DNA of 64,000 nucleotides. Source: RH-AL1 sp965277355 (GTDB taxonomy: Bacteria > Pseudomonadota > Alphaproteobacteria > Rhizobiales > Beijerinckiaceae). Under the pieces are notes generated by a model, which ran no database searches, had not been told where the DNA came from, and worked only from the letters and a program-made list of their open reading frames with translations. A program made the position numbers and the translations under genes. Shown here one piece after another: positions 16,178 through 25,328 of the stretch. The stretch covers positions 1,364,001-1,428,000 of the forward strand of contig CBDICN010000001.1 in assembly GCA_965277355.1 (NCBI GenBank), written 5' to 3'. The number at the start of each line of letters is the position of its first letter. Position 1 is the first letter of the stretch.

Positions 16178-17713
16178 TCAGGCGCGGCCGCTTATCCGCG
16201 CCATTTCCCGCTGCGTTTCGGCATCGTGGGCGGCTTCGGCCTTATGGGCGGCGGCCGGGCTCCAGTAGCCGCGCATCAAGAAGATCGAGGCGATGAAAAC
16301 GAAAATGCCGGCGACGCAGATCCAGTACCAGGTGCGCCACTGGCCCGGCGCCTCGGCGGCGGCGGTCTTGATCGCGCCGAGCGCGGCAAGCAGCGCGGGC
16401 GACGGCGCCGCGTGGGCCGCCTGCACCTTGGCGAACGCGCCGAGCACGTAAGGCGCGCCGACGAGCGGCGTCACCGAGTTGATGACGAACGGGATCGCGA
16501 CGAACGAGGCCGTCACGACGAGGCGCAGCAGCCAGCCCCAGATCGCGAGGCCGGTGGCGGTGGCAGCCGGGTTCACCGCCTCGACAGTCTCGGTGAAGCT
16601 CGCCATCCACGTCGCGTAGGCCATCGCGACGCAGATCGACTGCGCGCTGGTCAATGCCACCAGAAGCCACCAGCTCGGCTGGCCGCCCGCTTGCTGCAGA
16701 TAGGCGACGGTCAAGATCGCCGCGCCGATCCCGCCGACGAGCATGAACGGCTTGCGCACGCGCAGCCGGTCCGATGCCATGCCGGCGACGATCAGCGCGA
16801 CCGCGTTGGTGGCCCAGGCCCAGTTGCCGATCGCGTTGGCCGCCGCCACGGACAGGTGGAACACGGTGACGAGATAGATCGTCCCGAAGGCGACGGCGGT
16901 ATAGTAGAACAACAGCAGCACCGAGACGCCCAGCGCCGACGCCACGATGTCAAGCCGCAGCAGCTGCAGGAACGGCGCGGCGACACCCGCCCGCGGCGCC
17001 GCTTGCGCGTTGGCCGCGCGGGCCTCGATGAGCGCGCGGTCGCGCTCGCTCACCATCACCTGGTCGCGCAGGCCCGGCGTCAGCTCGCGCAGGAACAGCG
17101 CGGCCACCACAAAGATCGCGAGGCACACGCACCCGCAGATGATATATTGGCTCTGCCAACTCTTGAAGACCGGCAGCGTCAAGGTGTTGACGAGGCTGAC
17201 CATTAGGCTGCCGAGCACCGGGCCGATGGTCCAGAACCCCATTGCCGTCGCCCGACCGACTTGCGGCGAGAAATCGCGGATCAGCGCCGGCGTCGCGACG
17301 AGGATCACGCCCTCCACGAGCGAGACGATCGCCGTCAGAACGCCGTAGGCGAACCTCGTGTGGATGTTCGGGAAGCCGAACACCGTGATCAGCGCGACGA
17401 TGAGAAGGCCGTAGACGACGAGGTTGGCGCGGCCGAAGCGATCGCACAAGCCGGCGAATAGCGAGGCAAAGGCGCCGAGCAGATTGCCGATGGCGAGGAT
17501 CGCCACGAGATAGATGAACGGCATCTGCAAGGCGGGCAACGCGAGCGTCGCGACGCCGCTGCCGACATAGAGCGCGTAATAGAGCGCGACGGTGATCGCG
17601 ACGACGAGGGCGAGATGCATCCGCCGCGCACCTGTGGCGGGATAGTGCAGGAGCTGGCGGCCGCGCCGCTGCTGCGATGTCGTCGCCGCGTAATCCAGAG
17701 TGCTCGTCGCCAT
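16178..17713 (-). CDS. MFS transporter
   Basis: This 511-residue inner-membrane protein has about 12 hydrophobic segments. The first follows a basic N terminus (GRQLLHYPATGARRM), and the loop between segments 2 and 3 contains the MFS-type FAGLCDRFGRANLVVYG motif. A long cytoplasmic loop (about residues 225-265) divides the halves. The C terminus is Ala/His-rich. The substrate cannot be told from sequence. The start at 17713 is an ATG that gives a normal N terminus; the open frame continues far upstream on this strand through unrelated DNA and was not followed. Confidence 0.87.
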   Translation of the reverse strand: MATSTLDYAATTSQQRRGRQLLHYPATGARRMHLALVVAITVALYYALYVGSGVATLALPALQMPFIYLVAILAIGNLLGAFASLFAGLCDRFGRANLVVYGLLIVALITVFGFPNIHTRFAYGVLTAIVSLVEGVILVATPALIRDFSPQVGRATAMGFWTIGPVLGSLMVSLVNTLTLPVFKSWQSQYIICGCVCLAIFVVAALFLRELTPGLRDQVMVSERDRALIEARAANAQAAPRAGVAAPFLQLLRLDIVASALGVSVLLLFYYTAVAFGTIYLVTVFHLSVAAANAIGNWAWATNAVALIVAGMASDRLRVRKPFMLVGGIGAAILTVAYLQQAGGQPSWWLLVALTSAQSICVAMAYATWMASFTETVEAVNPAATATGLAIWGWLLRLVVTASFVAIPFVINSVTPLVGAPYVLGAFAKVQAAHAAPSPALLAALGAIKTAAAEAPGQWRTWYWICVAGIFVFIASIFLMRGYWSPAAAHKAEAAHDAETQREMARISGRA

Positions 17714-17902
17714 CGCTTCCGTCCCCGCCGTCGGTTTTTTATGGCGGCAGACTGCAATGCACACGTCTTGATGTCGACCCCCTTCGAACGGCCGGTATGG
17801 CGGCAGCCCGTCCTCGCGAACGATGCTAAGGTTACTTGGAAGAGCCCTGTTGCGGAAAGACGCCGTGATGAAACAACACCTAAGCGCCGATCGGCGGCCC
17901 TG

Positions 17903-18214
17903 ATGCAGCGGGCGCTCACGATCGCCATCTGGACGATCTCGGTCGGCACGCTGCTCGCGGGCGCGGTTGTCGCCATGCTGTTTGTCCAGATGGCGATTGG
18001 CATGGATCCGACCGACATCGTCGCCAACGGCGCCCAGCCCTGGTCCGACGCGCTTTGGGCCTCCGCCGCCTTCGCCGGCCTGTTGATCGCGACCGTGCTC
18101 GGCCTCAGGCTCTGGCACACGGCCCGCTTCAAACCCGTCAGCTTGGTTCTCACGCTGCTCGAAGCCGGTTTCGTGGTGTTCGCCTGCGCCAAGGTCTACG
18201 CCGAGTATTTCTGA
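17903..18214 (+). CDS. Small integral membrane hypothetical protein
   Basis: This 103-residue protein has three predicted membrane helices (about residues 5-30, 48-68 and 75-97) and little else. The loop MDPTDIVANGAQPWSDA separates helices 1 and 2. I do not recognise the family. The ATG at 17903 was chosen because it begins directly before the first helix; there is no good ribosome site, and the frame is open upstream, so the start is uncertain. It is divergent from the MFS gene. Confidence 0.55.
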   Translation: MQRALTIAIWTISVGTLLAGAVVAMLFVQMAIGMDPTDIVANGAQPWSDALWASAAFAGLLIATVLGLRLWHTARFKPVSLVLTLLEAGFVVFACAKVYAEYF

Positions 18215-18243
18215 GTGGTCGCGCCGAGCGCCCGAATCGCGGA

Positions 18244-18906
18244 TCAGCCGCGCCTCGCGATCATCCAAGCAGCAGCCATGTCGAGCATCGCGCTCAAGAC
18301 CTCCGCGTCGGTGCGGCCGGAATGCTTCGGCAGATGGAAGGCGTGATCCGCCTGCTCGATGGGCACTAGCGTCGCCTGCGCGCCGCGCGCGGCGACCACC
18401 GCCCCGATCAGCTCGGGATCCGCCAGGGCGTCGCGCGTGCCTTGAAGGAACAGCATCGGGATTTGCACCTTCGCCAAGTGAGTTGCCCGGGCGTCGGATG
18501 GCTTGCCGGCCGGGTGCAGCGGGAACCCGAAGAACACGAGCCCGCGCACGTCCGGCAGGGCCACGATGGCGGCGGCCTCGGAGCTCATCCTTCCGCCGAA
18601 CGACTTGCCACCGGCGAACAGCGGCAGGCCGGGCGCCAGCGTCGCTGCCGCCGCGACCGCCGCCCGCACCGTGGCCTGCGCCAGCGGCTGCCGGTCGGGT
18701 CGGCCGGCGCCCTGCTCCATGAACGGGAACTGGTAGCGCAGGCTCGCGATCTTGCGCTGGCCCAGTCCCTCCGCGACCGCCGCCATGAACGGATGGGCCA
18801 TGCCCGCCCCGGCGCCGTGGGCGAGCACCAGGCATGCGGCGGCCTCGTCCGGCACTATCGGCAGGCCGGAGACGGTATGGCTCGGATCGATGGTGATCTG
18901 GATCAT
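18244..18906 (-). CDS. Alpha/beta family hydrolase (dienelactone hydrolase-like)
   Basis: This 220-residue cytoplasmic hydrolase has LAHGAGAGMAHPFM as the oxyanion region and GGKSFGG as the nucleophile elbow, with serine as nucleophile. The acid and histidine are probably in FLQGTRDALAD and EQADHAFHLPKHSGRT. This layout matches the KANL3/Tex30-like alpha/beta hydrolases. The substrate is unknown. The ATG at 18906 fits the family length. Confidence 0.85.
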   Translation of the reverse strand: MIQITIDPSHTVSGLPIVPDEAAACLVLAHGAGAGMAHPFMAAVAEGLGQRKIASLRYQFPFMEQGAGRPDRQPLAQATVRAAVAAAATLAPGLPLFAGGKSFGGRMSSEAAAIVALPDVRGLVFFGFPLHPAGKPSDARATHLAKVQIPMLFLQGTRDALADPELIGAVVAARGAQATLVPIEQADHAFHLPKHSGRTDAEVLSAMLDMAAAWMIARRG

Positions 18907-18980
18907 CGGGCCTCGCGGCGCGGGCGTGAACCTTCACCGGCAGCCGCGCTTAGCTCCCCACATCTACAGCGGAGGCGGAG

Positions 18981-19142
18981 ATGACGGAACGCAAGCAGGA
19001 GTCAAAGACGGCGCAACCGTTCAGCGACGAACTAAAGGACACCTCGACGCCCGGCCGACGCGCGCCGAAACACAACGCCGATGCGGCTGGCGACGAGAGG
19101 AAGAAGGCCCAATCGCCCAAGACCACGCAGCGAACCGAGTAG
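18981..19142 (+). CDS. Small, highly charged hypothetical protein
   Basis: This 53-residue reading frame starts at ATG 18981 directly behind a strong GGAGGCGGAG ribosome site. The product is rich in Lys, Glu, Thr, Arg and Asp (MTERKQESKTAQPFSDELKD) with no hydrophobic segment, so it should be soluble and disordered. Similar short charged proteins are common in Rhizobiales. The ribosome site is the main support; no family is recognised. Confidence 0.5.
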   Translation: MTERKQESKTAQPFSDELKDTSTPGRRAPKHNADAAGDERKKAQSPKTTQRTE

Positions 19143-19275
19143 GTTCGGGAAACGCGCCTTCGTACCACAAAGGCCACCTTCGAAAGGCAGACCGCGACGC
19201 GTTGCGGCTTCGCCTCGGCAGCCGACCGCGCTAATTGACGCATGCTGCGGAAAATCCCGCACCTGGGAGGACGTT

Positions 19276-20100
19276 ATGACCAAGCCGCTCGCCGTCGTTT
19301 TGCTCGCCATGGCTGTAACGTTCATGTCTGTGACGACCCCGGCCTTCGCCTTGTCGCCGGCCAACCCGGATACGGCGGCCAACATGACTGTCGAGCAAGT
19401 GAAAAGCGCGTTAGCCCAGGCCAAGCCCGACCATCCCGCCGATCTCTCCGGCAAATCGCTGCGCAACCTCGACCTTTCCGGGCTGAATTTCACGGCGGCG
19501 GACCTGCATGGCGTGAACCTGTTCGGCGCCAAGCTGGCGGGCGTGAACATGACGCGGGCGAACCTCACCGGCGCCAACCTCAACCTGAGCTGGCTTATCA
19601 AGGCAAATTTCACCGACGCCGACCTCACCGACGCGAGCCTCGTCGCTCCGGTGGTGGCGCAGGGCCTCGACGCGAAGACGGGCGAGATCCCGGTCTTCAG
19701 GGGTGCCAATCTGACCGGCGCGCGCGTTCAGGCGCGCTTCACCGGCGGTGACCTACGCGGGGCGAAGTTCATCGGCGGCGACGTCTCGGCGCATCTCGCC
19801 AACCAGTCGATGGGCCTGATGCACACCGAGATGGGCAGCGCCGATCTGGAAGGCGCCGATTTCGCGAAGGCCAACATGGGTCATGCCGACCTGAGTTTCG
19901 CCGACCTCAAGGGCGTGAATTTCTCGGGCGCCGACCTCACGCGGGCCGATCTGACAGGGGCCGATGCCAGCGGCGCCGACTTCACCGGCGCCAACCTCGA
20001 CGGCGCGGAGATGTCCGGCATCAAGCTCGCCAGCGCCAAGGGGCTCGACAGTGCTAAGAACCTCGATAAGGCGCGGAATTATCGGGCTCCGCAGCAGTAA
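19276..20100 (+). CDS. Secreted pentapeptide repeat protein
   Basis: This 274-residue protein has a signal peptide (about residues 1-24, cleavage after AFA) and then tandem A(D/N)LXX pentapeptide repeats from about residue 55 to 250. The repeats are interrupted near residues 125-145 and 175-195. Such repeats fold into a right-handed quadrilateral beta helix. The export signal argues against a gyrase-protecting role and for a periplasmic or surface protein of unknown function. The ATG at 19276 follows GGGAGG. Confidence 0.88.
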   Translation: MTKPLAVVLLAMAVTFMSVTTPAFALSPANPDTAANMTVEQVKSALAQAKPDHPADLSGKSLRNLDLSGLNFTAADLHGVNLFGAKLAGVNMTRANLTGANLNLSWLIKANFTDADLTDASLVAPVVAQGLDAKTGEIPVFRGANLTGARVQARFTGGDLRGAKFIGGDVSAHLANQSMGLMHTEMGSADLEGADFAKANMGHADLSFADLKGVNFSGADLTRADLTGADASGADFTGANLDGAEMSGIKLASAKGLDSAKNLDKARNYRAPQQ

Positions 20101-20122
20101 CGGGCAAAATGGCCGCGAAGGG

Positions 20123-21706
20123 TCACGGCGAATAATCCGCGGGTGACGTTCCGGCCTCGACGAAGTCGATCGCGACCGCGATCTCCAGCGGCATGAAGCG
20201 CGGCGCGGGCGAGACGATGTTCCGCGGCTCGATCGTGCCGCTCACCGCGCCGCCGTCGTCGACGACGTAGATCGGGCCTGACTCGGTTCGTTGCAGGCAG
20301 AGGGCGAGCATCGCCTCGTAGCGCTCCGCCGACGATACCGCCACGACCGGCGCGCCGCGCGGCGCGAGCCCGGCCTTGTAGACGCAGTCGCGCAGCGAGC
20401 CGATGGGCTTGAGGCGACTGGTGTAGGTCGAGCGGCGGTCGATCAGATGCGCCACACCCACAGCACCCGCGATCGCGATCATCATCGGCAGCATCAAGGT
20501 CTCGATCTGGTTTGTCAGCTCCATCATCATGACGAGCGATGAGATCGGTCCCTTGGTCGTGGCGGCGAGCACCGCGCCGGCGCCGATCACCGCGAAGGCG
20601 CCCGGCGCCGCGGCCGGCCACGCCAGCATCCAGAGGTGGCCGCAAACGCCCCCGAGCAGCGCACCGAAAGCCATCGTCGGCGTGAACAAACCACCCGGCG
20701 CGCCCGTCCCGAGACAGGCGGCGGTGACGAGCGGCTTGAGAAGCACGAGCGCAAGCATCAAAGGCACCGCCAGCCGATCGAGGGCGGCGAGTTCGACCAC
20801 GCCCCTCCCGTTGCCGAGCAGCTGCGGGAACGGGATGGCCAGCGCGCCGAGACCGGCGAAGACGACGACGGCAACAGGGATGATCGCAAGACCTTTGGGC
20901 CGGTAAGCGGCGACAAGGGCGATCAGCTTGACGAACAGCGCCGACGCGACGCCGGCGACCGGTGCGAACACCAGCGACCACGCCACCAGTCCGGCCGAGA
21001 GTGGCATGACCGGAAGCTGATAGGTCGGCTCATTCGGCAAAAGCAGCCACGCCGTCGCGGTGGCGATCAGCGTCGCGGCGAAGGCCGGCGTGACCAGCGG
21101 CAGCGAGATGGTGCCGATCAGCACCTCGAGCAGGAACAGCGCGCCGCCGAACGGAACGTCGTAGACCGCCGCGATGCCCGCCCCCGCGCCGCAGGCGGCA
21201 AGCAGCCGATGCTGGCTCGTCGGCAGGTCGCGCCAAGTGGCTAGCAGGCTTCCGATCAGGGCGCCGGCCTGTTTCGGCGCCGCCTCGCGACCCAGCGAGG
21301 CGCCGAGCGCGACGATGATGATCGAGATGACGGCCTTGAGCGCGGTGCGGATCGGCGCCAGCGCTCCGCTGCGGAACCAGATCGTCGCCTCGAGCTCGTT
21401 CGAGTGGGCGCTCTTCACGCGCCCCAGGGCGTAAAGGGCCAAGCCGACCAGCCCCCCCGTCGCGGCGAGGATCTCGACGCGCGTCGCGGCAGCGGCGTTG
21501 GCGACCGCGTCGAGGAAATCACCGCCAGGGTAGGACCAGGCGGCATGCTGCACGAGACGCAGCAGCTTCATCAGGAGACCGGCCGCGAGACCGGCCCCGA
21601 CGCCGGTGAGTACGAGCAGGAGCCAAAACCGGGCCGAGAAGCCCGGCACGTTCGCGGCGACCAGGACGTTCGGCTGCGGCTGAGCCTGCTCCGAGGCGCC
21701 GTGCAT
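20123..21706 (-). CDS. ClC family chloride channel or antiporter
   Basis: This 527-residue membrane protein has about ten or more hydrophobic segments. The GREAAPKQAGALIG motif corresponds to the ClC GREGP segment and keeps the gating glutamate. GTGAPGGLFTPTMAFGALLG is the second anion-pathway motif. The last 90 residues resemble a CBS-like regulatory region (IYVVDDGGAVSGTIEP). It may move chloride or another anion, possibly in exchange for protons. The ATG at 21706 lies 20 bases after the sulfite-oxidase-like gene, so the two are probably co-transcribed. Confidence 0.88.
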   Translation of the reverse strand: MHGASEQAQPQPNVLVAANVPGFSARFWLLLVLTGVGAGLAAGLLMKLLRLVQHAAWSYPGGDFLDAVANAAAATRVEILAATGGLVGLALYALGRVKSAHSNELEATIWFRSGALAPIRTALKAVISIIIVALGASLGREAAPKQAGALIGSLLATWRDLPTSQHRLLAACGAGAGIAAVYDVPFGGALFLLEVLIGTISLPLVTPAFAATLIATATAWLLLPNEPTYQLPVMPLSAGLVAWSLVFAPVAGVASALFVKLIALVAAYRPKGLAIIPVAVVVFAGLGALAIPFPQLLGNGRGVVELAALDRLAVPLMLALVLLKPLVTAACLGTGAPGGLFTPTMAFGALLGGVCGHLWMLAWPAAAPGAFAVIGAGAVLAATTKGPISSLVMMMELTNQIETLMLPMMIAIAGAVGVAHLIDRRSTYTSRLKPIGSLRDCVYKAGLAPRGAPVVAVSSAERYEAMLALCLQRTESGPIYVVDDGGAVSGTIEPRNIVSPAPRFMPLEIAVAIDFVEAGTSPADYSP

Positions 21707-21726
21707 GGGTGATCTCTCCGCTGGCC

Positions 21727-22818
21727 TCAGTCGGTCACGGTAACCGGAACCCTGTGCCAGGCGGTGCTGAGATAACCCTTGATGTTCCAGACGTCGTCGG
21801 ACGTGGCCGGCTGAGTCTGGCCAGCCTCGTCCCAGGCGCGCACGGCGAGTTCGTGCTCTCCCGGCGACACCTCGACCTCGGTCTCCCAAAAGGTCCAACT
21901 CCACGGGGTGGTCGCATCTGTCTCAAGCCGGGCCTGCCTCCAGCTCCGGCCGCCGTCGCCCGAGACATCGACGCGAACGATCGCGCGCGCCGTCGCCGTG
22001 GCGTAGCCGCGCACGGTAACGACGCCGGCAGCTAGCGTTGCATGCGTTGCCGGCTCGCAGATGGCGGAATTGACCGGCAGTTCGTTGATCACGATGCCCC
22101 GGCTCCAGTCGATATCGTCCGGGCTCTGGATGTCGGGCGGTAGCAGCTTGTAATCCGTCGCCTGGATTGGACAGTCCGCGGGGGTCTCGCGCACCTCGAT
22201 GCGGGCCAGCCACTTCGGGCTGCGCACGCCGGCGAATCCCGGCACGACGACACGCAGCGGAAAGCCATGCCTCGGCTCGAGAGGCTCCCCGTTCATGAAA
22301 TCGGCGAGCAGCACGTCTCGCGACATCGCCTTCGTCATCGGGATGGAGGCGCCGTAGCGGAAATGCTCGTCGTCGACATCGCATTCGTCCAGCGCGGAGA
22401 AGGCGACGTGCAGTTCGGCATCTGTCTCGGCGCCGGCCGCGCGCAGCACGTCGGCGAGGCGCACCCCCGTCCATTGCGCATTACCGATTGCACCCGGTGC
22501 CCAGGGATCTCCCGTCACCGGTCGAACGCGGCGCAGATCGGCGCGACGGTTGCCGGCGCATTGCATCACCGCCTGCACGCTAGCCTCGGCGAAGCGTTCG
22601 CGCAGATCGCCCATCGAAAGATCGAGTGGTGTTGCGACCCGGCCGCACACGGTCAGCCGGTGCGTCCGCGCATCGAGCTCCGGCACGTTGCCGTGGCTGC
22701 GCACGTAGAAATCCGCCTGCGCCGTGACGAGAGCAGCCCGGAGCCGGTCGAGCGGCGGCTCGGCGTTGTAGGGCTCCTGCGAATGGATGATCGGCTCGAC
22801 GGGGGGAAGTCTGGTCAT
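21727..22818 (-). CDS. Sulfite oxidase-like molybdenum oxidoreductase
   Basis: This 363-residue protein has the sulfite oxidase fold. An N-terminal molybdopterin domain has the signature VMQCAGNRR, in which Cys87 should bind molybdenum, and a C-terminal Ig-like dimerisation domain starts near residue 245 and contains VRVDVSGDGGRSW. There is no twin-arginine signal, so it may be cytoplasmic, unlike SorA. The substrate may be sulfite or another oxyanion or sulfoxide. The ATG at 22818 was chosen; a GTG at 22848 would add ten residues and is possible. Confidence 0.87.
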   Translation of the reverse strand: MTRLPPVEPIIHSQEPYNAEPPLDRLRAALVTAQADFYVRSHGNVPELDARTHRLTVCGRVATPLDLSMGDLRERFAEASVQAVMQCAGNRRADLRRVRPVTGDPWAPGAIGNAQWTGVRLADVLRAAGAETDAELHVAFSALDECDVDDEHFRYGASIPMTKAMSRDVLLADFMNGEPLEPRHGFPLRVVVPGFAGVRSPKWLARIEVRETPADCPIQATDYKLLPPDIQSPDDIDWSRGIVINELPVNSAICEPATHATLAAGVVTVRGYATATARAIVRVDVSGDGGRSWRQARLETDATTPWSWTFWETEVEVSPGEHELAVRAWDEAGQTQPATSDDVWNIKGYLSTAWHRVPVTVTD

Positions 22819-23051
22819 ATTCGGAGGCACTCCATCGCAGACCCTCACCTCGGGAGCCGCTCCCGCACGAAACGTTGCTGGCGCTAGGTACGCTCAACTC
22901 GCATGGCTGGAAAAAGGATCGAGGCTGCGCGGGCGTACTGGTAGAGGCAGACCGAAAAGATGACGCTTGCCGAGCGGGACCGGCTGTCGGCATGCTTCCG
23001 CTCACGCCGCTCGCCCTTTAGGGAAGGCGATTGCCGGAGGATCGCACCCTT

Positions 23052-23978
23052 ATGACGTTACACAAGCCTATTCGCATCGGCACCCGCGGCAGCCCGTTGG
23101 CGTTGGCGCAGGCCCACGAGACGCGCGACCGGCTCGTGACGGCGCATAGGCTCGCCGAAAGGGACGTTGAGATCCACGTCATCAAGACGAGCGGGGATGC
23201 GATCCAAGATCGTCCGCTGTCGGAAGCCGGCGGCAAGGGACTGTTCACCAAGGAGCTCGACACCGCGCTGATGATGGGCGCGATCGAGATCGCCGTGCAT
23301 TCGGCCAAGGACCTCCCGACCTTCCTGCCGGAGGCGATCGTCATCGCCGGCTACCTGCCGCGCGAGGACGTCCGGGACGCGTGGATCTCGCCGGCCGCGC
23401 CGAGCCCGCGCGAGTTGCCGTCGGGGGCGATCGTCGGCACCGCCTCGCTCCGACGCGGCGCGATGCTGAAGCGCATGCGACCCGACATCGAGGTGGCGCT
23501 GCTGCGCGGCAACGTGCAGACGCGGCTGCGCAAGGTGAAGGAGGGCGCTTTCGCCGGCACGCTGCTGGCACTCGCCGGGCTCCGGCGCCTCGGCCTCGAA
23601 AGCGAGGCGACCTACACGATCCCGATCGAGGACTTCCTACCCGCGGCGGGTCAGGGCGCGATCGGGATCACCGCGCGCATCGACGACGACGATACCGCCG
23701 CCATGCTGGCGCCGATCCTCTGCGCGTCGACGGGCGTGGCGCTGGCGGCGGAGCGCGCCTTCCTCACCGCGCTCGACGGGTCCTGCCGGACGCCGATCGG
23801 CGCCCACGCGGCCGTCGACGGGCACCAGGTGACCTTGCGAGGAACGGTGCTGCGGCCCGACGGTTCGCAGGCCTACGACGAGGAGCTGTACGGCGCCGTG
23901 GCGGACGCAGAAGCCGTCGGACGCACCGCCGGCGAGACGATCAAGGGTAGGCTGCCGCCAGGTTTCTTCGACGCGTGA
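23052..23978 (+). CDS. hemC: Hydroxymethylbilane synthase
   Basis: This 308-residue enzyme polymerises four porphobilinogens to hydroxymethylbilane in tetrapyrrole synthesis. Motifs include IGTRGSPLALAQA, HSAKDLPT, GTASLRRGA and GSCRTPIGAH, in which Cys245 should carry the dipyrromethane cofactor. The ATG at 23052 has GGAGG 11 bases upstream. hemD follows with an overlapping stop and start, so the next step is co-expressed. Confidence 0.96.
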   Translation: MTLHKPIRIGTRGSPLALAQAHETRDRLVTAHRLAERDVEIHVIKTSGDAIQDRPLSEAGGKGLFTKELDTALMMGAIEIAVHSAKDLPTFLPEAIVIAGYLPREDVRDAWISPAAPSPRELPSGAIVGTASLRRGAMLKRMRPDIEVALLRGNVQTRLRKVKEGAFAGTLLALAGLRRLGLESEATYTIPIEDFLPAAGQGAIGITARIDDDDTAAMLAPILCASTGVALAAERAFLTALDGSCRTPIGAHAAVDGHQVTLRGTVLRPDGSQAYDEELYGAVADAEAVGRTAGETIKGRLPPGFFDA

Positions 23979-24682
23979 TGCGGCTTCTGCTAACGCGCGC
24001 CGCGGCCGACGCCGCGCGAACACGCGACGCGCTCGAAGCGCTTGGGCACAGGGTATTGGTCTCGCCGGTCATCGAGATCGTCGGCACCGACGCCGCGTGG
24101 CCGGCGGGCGTGATCGACGCCGTGATCGCGACGAGCGGCCAAGCCTTCGCGGCGCCGGTCGCCGGCCTGGCGCCGGAGGCGAGGCGACTGATGCCCCTCT
24201 TCGTCGTCGGCGAGCGCACGGCAAATCAGGCCCGCACTCACGATTTCCTCGGCCCCGCGACGGTGGCCGCCAACGCCACGATGCTGGCGCTCGCGGTCGG
24301 CAAGCATCCCGACAGGCTCAGACGCTCACTCTACCTCGCGGGGCGCGACCGCAAGCCGGACATGGAGACGGCGTTGACGGTCATCGGACATCCGCCCGAG
24401 GTGCTGGAAGTCTACGAGGCGCACCGCACTGCCGAGCTGTCGACGGGCGCCGCCTGCGACATCCGGGACGGCTTGATCGGCGGCATCCTGCACTTCTCCC
24501 GCAGAAGCGCGTCCCTGCTGCTGGAGCAGGCCGCCGAGGCCGGCATCGACGTGCGGCCTCTGATCCATTTCTGCCTGTCCGACGACGTCGCCGAGCCTCT
24601 TCGAGGCGCCGGCTGCGCCAAGACCAGAACTGCGGAAGCCCCCACCGAGGCGGCGCTCCTGGAGTTGTTGCCGCCAGCCTAG
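23978..24682 (+). CDS. hemD: Uroporphyrinogen-III synthase
   Basis: This 234-residue protein would cyclise hydroxymethylbilane to uroporphyrinogen III, the branch point to haem and corrinoids. HemD sequences diverge strongly; support comes from the N-terminal MRLLLTRAAADAARTRDAL, the mid-region FVVGERTANQA, YLAGRDRKPDME, VYEAHR and HFSRRSA, all at family-typical places, and from its position after hemC. The ATG at 23978 shares bases with the hemC stop (TGATG). Confidence 0.9.
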   Translation: MRLLLTRAAADAARTRDALEALGHRVLVSPVIEIVGTDAAWPAGVIDAVIATSGQAFAAPVAGLAPEARRLMPLFVVGERTANQARTHDFLGPATVAANATMLALAVGKHPDRLRRSLYLAGRDRKPDMETALTVIGHPPEVLEVYEAHRTAELSTGAACDIRDGLIGGILHFSRRSASLLLEQAAEAGIDVRPLIHFCLSDDVAEPLRGAGCAKTRTAEAPTEAALLELLPPA

Positions 24683-24699
24683 TGGGCGAGGAGAACCGA

Positions 24700-25128
24700 T
24701 CAGGCTTGGCGGGCCTTGCGGGCGGCATATTTCGCGTCGCGGCGAGCCTTGGCCTCGGCCATCTCCTCGATGACACGGGCGGCGCGAGCGGACGAGGCGG
24801 CGATGATGGCGGCCTTCTCTTCTTCCTTGCGGCGCTCTTCGGCGGCGCGCTCCCCCTCCAGACGGAGGCGTTCCGCCTCTCGCTCGGCGGCGAGCTTGGC
24901 TTCCGCCTCGGCGCGGATGGCGGCCTCTCTCGCCTCTTCCTGGCGACGGGCCTCTTCCTTCTCGGCCAGGCGCTGATTGCGCGCCTCGACGACCACACGA
25001 CGCTCGGCGAGCTTTTCCTCGATCTCAGGGCTCGCCAGCCGCTCCTGCATCTTCTTGATCAATTCCATACGTTTATTGACGGCGGATTCCCGCCGTTCGG
25101 CGAAGCCGACATCCTTCAAGCGTGCCAA
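24700..25128 (-). CDS. DUF6481 family protein, coiled-coil
   Basis: This 142-residue protein is almost entirely charged helix (Glu/Arg/Ala/Lys), probably one long coiled coil from about residue 25 to 140. The start MARLKDVGFAERRESAVNKRMELIKKM matches DUF6481 proteins of alphaproteobacteria, whose function is unknown. The start appears to be TTG 25128, with GAGGCACG upstream. It converges on hemD. Confidence 0.78.
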   Translation of the reverse strand: MARLKDVGFAERRESAVNKRMELIKKMQERLASPEIEEKLAERRVVVEARNQRLAEKEEARRQEEAREAAIRAEAEAKLAAEREAERLRLEGERAAEERRKEEEKAAIIAASSARAARVIEEMAEAKARRDAKYAARKARQA

Positions 25129-25328
25129 TCAACGTGCCTCTCTGTGGGGGAACGGCCATACACATAAGCGCCGGCCGACCGAATTCTATGCCGCGCCGCC
25201 CCCGGCCGAGCAATATCGTACCCGCCGCGCTTCCACCGTTTGACGGAGGCGGCGCCGCTTTTTAGGGTGTCGACACCGGCATGCAACAGGGCGAGGCCCG
25301 CATTGCCATACGTTTCTGGACCCGGACC

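Noticed and set aside
18752..19234. 160-residue open frame overlapping the alpha/beta hydrolase gene and the small charged protein
   Set aside because: It is an antisense or shifted frame. The short frame at 18981-19142 has the better ribosome site and was kept instead.
19450..20060. Short tandem DNA repeats resembling a repeat array
   Set aside because: They are the codons of the pentapeptide repeats in a secreted protein and vary as expected from coding, with no spacers.
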